From the NCBI GenBank assembly GCA_002104895.1, contig MCFG01000461.1, forward strand, positions 1 through 15,000: a stretch of 15,000 nucleotides of DNA. Reading direction: 5' to 3'. The DNA comes from Anaeromyces robustus (lineage: Eukaryota > Neocallimastigomycota > Neocallimastigomycetes > Neocallimastigales > Neocallimastigaceae). Numbering within the stretch: position 1 is the first letter of the stretch; each line of letters starts with the position of its first letter. Under the pieces are notes generated by a model. The model saw nothing but the letters and a program-made list of their open reading frames with translations, was not told the DNA's origin and made no database searches. Of the stretch, positions 8,662 to 15,000 are shown piece by piece. Made by a program: the position numbers and the translations under genes.

Positions 8662-11600
8662 TTTAATACTATCTGATTCATTATCACTATTTTCTGAACT
8701 GTTAATTAAAGCTTCAGGTTTACTTTTATCAGATATATGCATCATTAATAATGCAGTTAAATCAATATTATTTAATGCATCATTTCTTAATTTATTTTCC
8801 ATTCTTATTACAAATGATGTAGTTCCTGTCGGTCTTCTGATAATAATTTCACCCCATCCTTTATTTTTTAAAGTTTTAATACTAATAATAACGGAACCTA
8901 AACAAAATAAATATCAAAAGAGAAAAAATATATTTCAATATCATTAATAAAGAAAAATTTTTTTGTTTTAAATAATATTGATTTGTTATTATTATTATTT
9001 TTGTTATTATTATTATGTTTACCTTGTATCCAATGCTTTGTTACTATTTGATCTTTATTTTCAAATATAATTTTTGCTGGTAAAGGTTGAATAGGTTGAC
9101 TTTGACAACTAGAATAAGAATATCTAGTTAACATATCTAAACAACATTCAACTTTTTCATTCATTTCCGATTGTGTATTTTCGGAAAGAATATAATGAAG
9201 AATGAATGGAACATATTTTTTCCTTTCTGTTAATTTTAAATTAATGAACCATACGGATATTACATGATAAGCCAAATAAATAACATACTGATTAAATGCG
9301 GATGTAGATTGATTGGGCTGATTAGCCAGTGCATTAATATTTGATGATGAATTATTATTAACATTAGAAAGTTGATTATTTAATGGTTTTTCATTAAAAG
9401 TTGATTGAATGTATTTTAATGCAATTACAAAGACAAGTTTATAATCACTTTCTACAAAATTTACATAAAGATGTGGTAATTTGGCTAAAAGAGATAAAAA
9501 TTCTAGTAAATGAACAGAAAATGTAGGAGCTGTCATAATTTGTGACATTTTAACCAAAGTACTTGTTAGTAACTTGGTCATACTTTTTGGTAATTCTAAC
9601 AATGATAATAATAAAGCATGAATACATGGTCTTGTAGTCGTTGACCATTTAGTTAAACCAATTTGGAAAACTAAAATTAATTCATCTTGTTGAGTTTTGG
9701 TGAAAAATTTAGAATAAGCAATAAGAACCGTTAACATATTATAAGCCTTTGAATATAAATCACTAATACGTACATCATTTGGTATATTGTAGATGGTTTT
9801 TTTACCTAATCTATCATTGACGACCATATCAACTAAAAGTGATCTTAAACTTTGGATTTGAAGGTAACAAGATTGGAAAAGATAGATATTTGTAAGTTGA
9901 GTAACCCAGTTAGTTAAAATATAAGAATATATTTCATAATCTGTTTCATTTTTTAAAAGAAATATTAATGTTTCAGCATATTCATTAATAGGGAGAAGTA
10001 CATCATCACTATTATTTCTATAGTCATTTGTATCATTAGAATAAACACTTCTATTATCTATTACAGATTCTCTTTCTCCTACTATATTTGGATTGAGATT
10101 TATATTGGCACTAGAATTAGTATTTGGATTTTCATTACTAGTAAATTCACTAAACATACTCTCACCCTTAGCACTTACAACGCTACCTGGTGCACTAATA
10201 CTTTCACGACGGCAAATAATTCTAGAACCTGAAGTTTGAACTGAAAGTAAAGTCGACATAAATCCTGAAGTGAGCTTTATATCAGCTGAATTTTCATTTG
10301 TATTATTAGCATTTTCATTTGTTAAATTTTGACCTTTACTTTGATTTGATGTATTTGATGTATTTGGTGTTTTTGGTGTAGCGGCATATGGAGGTTTACC
10401 CTTTTCTCTTTCATTTTCATTTCCATTTCTATCTTTATTACTATCCTTTTTCTCTTTTTCTAAATAGATACGATAAGATGAATTAGCACGTAGTCTAAAT
10501 AAACATTTTAAACCCATTAATCTAACTTTTTTATTAATTTTTCCATTACGAACAATTTCTAATAATTCACTAAAAACAATAGGACAATGTTTATATAATA
10601 ATCCACCAAAACAAGCTTCAAAAATTTCAATCAAAGCTTCCATACTTTTTAAAGATACTTCTGTACACATGGTATCATTTCCGAAATTGAAGGATTGAGT
10701 TGACTTTGGAGAAATCACAGTGAGATTACCATTATTTAAATCTCTAATATTTTCTCTTGAATTTGAATTTGAGTTAATTTTTATACTTAATGGTTTATTA
10801 TTATTTTTTGCACCACTATTTCTTTTATTACTATTTACAGTAGTAGAATATTTACTATTTTGTGGTGAAACGGTATCTGATTTTTCTGAACGACCAAAGG
10901 AATTCATTCTACCAATGGCTACATTTGAATTGCTTCTACTGGCCGATGAATTATTAAAAATTTTACTTCCTGAAATAATATTTTTATCTATATATCCATT
11001 ACTAATATTGGAGCTTATAGATGCTCCACCACCGCTAATGGTAACTCCAACTTCATTAGTTCCTAAGTTATTATTCATAGATACTTCACTACGTACAGAA
11101 TTAGTATAAAGTGGTGTCAATCCATTTCGACTGCTTTCAACATTTCCATCTTCATTTGCAGATATATTACCACTTTTTGTTGAAAGGTTACCAAATGAAT
11201 GATTTTTCTGAATGATAATAGAAGAACCGTTAGATGAACTTCCATTAAACATAGCACATTCTACGAAAGTATGAGTTAATTGTGAAAAGTGACTATCACT
11301 ACAATCACGAATAACAGCTTTTACTAAATTAATACATGCATTAATAACATTACTATCTTTTTGCAATGAAAGTGTAGATACAATTGGTATAATAATTTGT
11401 TCTATGAGAATTGAACAATAAGTACTTTTTAGTGAACAATAAGTATCATTAATAACATTTAAAATTCTTTTCCGTACAACTGGTGTAGTTTCTGATGTAT
11501 AAAATGCTGATACGAATTCATTGAAATCTGTGATCCAAGTTTCAGAAGTTGGATGAATTAGTTGATTGATCATAAAATATTCAATTAAACTCATGGAAAG

Positions 11601-13316
11601 TTGTTCAGATAAATATGGACTTAAACTTTGTAATAGATCATAATATTGTGTAGATGAACCTGGAAATTGTTGAATTTTATATAAACTATAAATATAATTG
11701 ATGATATCACAATATAAGGATATAGGTGTTGGTTTGTCATGAGGATTGTGATATTCATCACCTAATTTACAATCAGGTCTATTAAATGGATCTGTTTCAA
11801 GTTTTGCAGCAATTTCACAGTAGCCTTTTAATTTATCCAATATTTCTAATACAATTTCATACTCCAAATATGTTATTGTTTTACCTTTTTCAAATATTAA
11901 ATCTTTTATAGCAATTAAAATTTCTATATCAATGATTTCAATATGGTATTGAATAGGTTGCATAATATAACGTAAAATAGTTGAAACAGAGTATGTAATA
12001 GTATTTAATCGATTATCACCCCAACTAGCTTTTCCTAAAAAGAAAATTGAACCTTGAACTAATGGTATAGATTCAACTTCACTACATAATGTTTTACAAA
12101 TAATTTTAATTGTGTTATGAGCACAATGACTACGTAGTAAATTATTCATTATATTATAAGTCATTGTGGCAAAATTTTCATTCCTTGCATTTGAACAAAG
12201 TGTATGTACATATCCTTCTAATGTATCTGTTGGAACATAACCATATCTAACAACTACATCAAGAATACTCAAACATTCTGAAATTATATTTTGTGGGACA
12301 GATTCGTGATTACATAAACTACATGTAGACGAAATTAATGAAGAAATATAAATTTCATCAATGTAAATAAAATTAAATTTTAACGTATTTCTTATTAATT
12401 TCAATAAATCATTAATATAATTTAAGTATGTTTTTATTTTTTCTTCGGTTTCAACATTTGCATTACGTGAAACTTGTAGAGCTTCAAAATTTGATGATAA
12501 CATGAAAAGCCAACGGTAATAAACCAAAGCAATTTTTAATTCAAAATTAATAATATTTCTTCCATCATTGGTTAATTTACATAATAAACGGAATTGTTGT
12601 TGGAATTCTTCAATATTTTGTTCTCTTTCAACAAGTTCAAATATTGATATTCTTAAAAGACCAAGGTGTTCATAGTTTCCTTCAACAAGATTTATTAAAA
12701 ATTCATATGCACAATCTCTAGCTTCTTTTGTTTCTGATAATAAAGGAACAATCAAATCATATAATGTATTTATATATTCTACCAGACTGCATAAATTTAA
12801 AACATTTTTATAACATTTTTATTTAAAAAGATGATATGTTACAATTATAATTTTGTTTTGAATATTGTTAAATAAATGTGTAGATGATTTATTATTATTT
12901 TAATATATTTGTTTTTATTTAGTAAATAATAAAAGATAACAAACAAACAAACAAATAAGAAAAAAAAAAATAAATATAAAATTTAAAAAAAAAAGTTAGA
13001 TTTTAATGAAATGAAAAAAAATAAAAAAAATAATTATATATGATATGATATTGTTATTATCAAATAAATTTATAACTTCATTAATATTTATGATAATAAT
13101 AAAAAATAATTCAAATAATTGTAAATACCTATAAGATTTTGCAATTTTTGATAATTCCTTAACATATTCAATTCTTTCTGCAAGTGGTACAGTTGATTGT
13201 AATTCAATTGCAAGTCCTTTAAGATTCACTGTACCAGTATTTGGGTCTACAGTTATAAATTGATTTTCATTTTTTATTCTAAATTTTGATTTGAAACGTT
13301 CAAATGTACTTGCCAT
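6242..13316 (-). CDS. TSC2: Tuberin (TSC2), Rheb GTPase-activating protein, 4 exons, 2117 aa
   Basis: The exons on the minus strand are 13316-13129, 12786-9023, 8897-6927 and 6672-6242 (6354 nt including TAA). Introns of 342, 125 and 254 nt are GT-AG with phases 2, 1 and 1, and frame is unbroken. Tuberin pairs with TSC1 and stimulates GTP hydrolysis by Rheb at the lysosome or vacuole, restraining TORC1. The N-terminal helical (HEAT-like) tuberin region covers about 1-575, with LTNDGRNI near 135. A Ser/Asn-rich insert (about 576-765) and a charged insert (about 839-990) follow. The central tuberin domain contains LLEFLSLLAKLPHLY (about 1160) and FNQYVIYLAYHVISVWFI (about 1227). KGWGEIIIRRPTGTTSF (about 1330) matches the conserved segment before the GAP linker. 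The Rap/Ran-GAP domain starts at PSFVYLQLQ (1622) and includes GGLDTRRGVDGEF and KKRHIGNDY, where N1766 fits the catalytic Asn thumb (human N1643). The C-terminus ALLDFTKYT matches the vertebrate DFTEFV end. At 2117 aa it is longer than human tuberin (1807 aa) because of low-complexity inserts. Identification is very secure. The exon 4 acceptor (AAAG) is the least certain junction. Confidence 0.96.
6818..6905. repeat. (ATT)n microsatellite in TSC2 intron 3
   Basis: About 29 ATT units lie within the 254-nt intron between TSC2 exons 3 and 4. They begin about 20 nt from the donor at 6926. On the sense strand this reads AAT, the same triplet that encodes the Asn runs in the neighbouring exon. Confidence 0.96.
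7225..7353 (-). repeat. Coding AAT repeat: double Asn run inside the TSC2 GAP domain
   Basis: In frame with TSC2, 7353-7309 encodes 15 Asn (1833-1847). Lys-Asn-Tyr follows, then 7299-7225 encodes 25 Asn (1851-1875). All the Asn codons are AAT. The run sits between GAP-domain segments that are nearly adjacent in human tuberin. Confidence 0.96.
8617..8661 (-). repeat. Coding AAT repeat: 15-Asn run in the TSC2 linker
   Basis: Fifteen consecutive AAT codons encode Asn 1397-1411 in the disordered linker between the conserved RRPTGTTSF segment and the GAP domain. Ser/Asn-rich sequence surrounds it. Confidence 0.96.
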
Positions 13317-14790
13317 TGTAAACTTTATAATATATTAATGAAATTATAATTTTGAAAAAAAATTTATAAATATATATAAATATTTTTATAAATTATTATT
13401 ATAATAAATATTAGTTATTAATGTATTTTTTTTTCTTTATTATAATGTTGTTAATTATTGCTTTATTGTTAATAATATATTTTTGTTATTGTTCAATAAA
13501 GTTTGATTGATAAATAATATATTTTAATCATTTTTATAAAAAATATATATTATATAAACTTTTTTTAAAAAATAATTTTTAATATTAAATTTGACTATTA
13601 TTATTATTATTGTATTAAATATTAATATCAATATTAATAATATTATTAATTATTGATATTCAAATACTGTCTATTAGAATAAAAAAAAAAAAAACTTTCT
13701 TATGATGAAATTCTCTATTTTTATTTATAATTTTGTAGTGTAAGGACTTTTAAAAGTTCATATTAAAATTTTTAATTTATAATTAAAAAAAAAAAAAATA
13801 CATTTTTTAAAAAATAAATAATTTAGTTTTTCATATATTATAATATATTGTAATATATAATAATAATAATTTAATAAATGAATTTTTTATTATGTTAATT
13901 ATAAAATATAAAATGTGATAAAATTTATAAAAAATTGGTAATATTTTCTAATTAAGAAAATTTTTCAATTTTAAAGTAACATAAAAAACAATTTTTGTGA
14001 TAATAAAAGTAATGTTTTTTTTTTTTTTTTTTTTTTTTTGAAAGGCTTTTAGATACAATATTATGTAGATTAAAAAATTATTTATTTTATTATATTTAAA
14101 ATATATTATTAATTAAAAATAATAAAAAAATATTAAAAGATATTAATATATATTATTAATACAATGCTATTTATTAATGATAATTAAAAAAATATTGATG
14201 GATTTATTTTTATTCAATATTCATTAGTAATAATTATATTTATTTATTTATTATTATTATTATCTTAAAGAATAAACAGAATTATTTTTATTTAATTTTC
14301 ATAAACATAATTAAATTATATAAATATATCTTATTTATTATTTCAATAAAAGAATATATAAAAAATATATCTATTTATTATTATTATTATATTATATCTA
14401 ATAACAATATCTCTAAAAGAATATATATTAAAGGGATTCTTTCAAAAGAGTATAATTTTTTTTAAATTTTTTAATAAGGTTGTGAAAATTTATATATACA
14501 TATTATATTATTATTATTTTTTAATATTATTATATAATATTAAAAAATATAATTATAATTAAAAAATTCTAAGGTATACATATCATTATAATCTTTTTTG
14601 AATAAAATAAAATATGCTTAAATAAATACTGTTGATATAAAGATACTATTTTATAATAATTTTTATAGTAATTATAATAATTATTTTAAGAATTATTATG
14701 ATTATAAAGATATAAATTTTTTTAACTCTTTAATTATTAAAAAAAATAATTTGATGATATATGTTAAGATAAAGTAAATAGGTGTTGATA
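13317..14790. other. A/T-rich region upstream of TSC2, no gene seen
   Basis: Nearly 1.5 kb of almost pure A/T with poly-A (13681-13694), a T-run (about 14017-14039) and short ATT repeats. Neither strand has a convincing open frame. The TSC2 promoter and 5' UTR should lie in its left part; the start codon context is TTTACAATGGC. No specific promoter element stands out. Confidence 0.65.
13624..13660. repeat. Near-perfect inverted repeat
   Basis: The left arm 13624-13641 (AATATCAATATTAATAAT) is the reverse complement of the right arm 13642-13660 except for one extra T. There is no spacer. It lies about 310 bp upstream of the TSC2 start codon. In A/T-only DNA some palindromes arise by chance, so a function is not implied. 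Confidence 0.7.
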
Positions 14791-14817
14791 ATTATTGTGA
14801 TTCCATATTTTTCTCTA

Positions 14818-14910
14818 TACAATCTCCATGCCACAACAAACCATACATACACCAAATAAACCAATTTCTGGCTGATATGAATAGACTAAATCACCATTAC
14901 AAGTATTACT
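14818..14910 (-). CDS. Possible Cys-rich exon of an unidentified gene (fragment)
   Basis: A minus-strand stretch of 31 open codons, between TGA (14913-14911) and TAG (14817-14815), reads SNTCNGDLVYSYQPEIG and then LFGVCMVCCGMEIV. Cys is rare in chance translations of A/T DNA, yet four occur here, in a patch with far more G and C than its surroundings. The stretch can be flanked by splice signals: AAG just upstream at 14912-14910 and GTATAG at 14820-14815 after GAGATT. The CxxCC pattern could bind metal, but I recognise no family. It could also be a pseudogene remnant or chance. The plus strand of the same patch reads MPQQTIHTPNKPISG before a stop. Confidence 0.3.
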
Positions 14911-15000
14911 TCATAAATATATCATATTTTATTTATCAACGACAATAATATTGAAAAGTTTTTTTCGTAAATATAATTAATAAGAAAAAAGAAAAACAAT

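Noticed and set aside
10720-11109. Plus-strand frame of 129 codons
   Set aside because: Antisense to the Ser/Asn-rich part of TSC2 exon 2, whose frame is supported by homology on both sides.

Overview
This window comes from a nuclear genome of a eukaryote with extreme A+T content. Non-coding DNA is almost pure A/T and full of (ATT)n, poly-A/poly-T and short tandem repeats. Coding exons are clearly richer in G+C, are split by GT-AG introns, and carry Asn runs encoded by AAT. The best fit is an anaerobic gut fungus (Neocallimastigomycota). A dictyostelid-like amoebozoan has similar composition and is not excluded. The assignment rests on composition, gene structure and protein content only.

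Layout. Positions 1-620 hold a 72-bp A/T satellite of eight full copies plus a decayed one. Positions 974-3391 (minus strand) hold a complete seven-exon LUC7-family gene (U1 snRNP factor, 294 aa). Positions 3392-4469 are a divergent intergenic region. Positions 4470-5039 (plus strand) hold a likely small three-exon gene for a 103-aa protein I do not recognise. Positions 5040-6241 are a convergent intergenic region with a polypurine stretch and a 55-T run. Positions 6242-13316 (minus strand) hold a complete four-exon TSC2 (tuberin) gene of 2117 codons plus stop. Positions 13317-14800 are A/T-rich DNA without a visible gene. Around 14800-14920 a G+C-richer island contains a short Cys-rich open stretch on the minus strand that may be an exon of another gene.

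The two recognised genes belong to unrelated pathways: 5' splice-site selection (LUC7) and inhibition of Rheb/TORC1 signalling (TSC2). Nothing suggests they form an operon or cluster. All introns of both genes were placed by keeping the reading frame across every junction and matching the family alignment from memory; both give intact frames from ATG to stop. I see no CRISPR array, rRNA or tRNA, and no recognisable transposase.

I find no convincing new multi-gene system. The points most worth checking are the tuberin GAP domain split by a long Asn-rich insert, a candidate kinase site just before it, A-rich 3' splice sites in the LUC7 gene itself, the small unknown gene, and the Cys-rich island near the right end.
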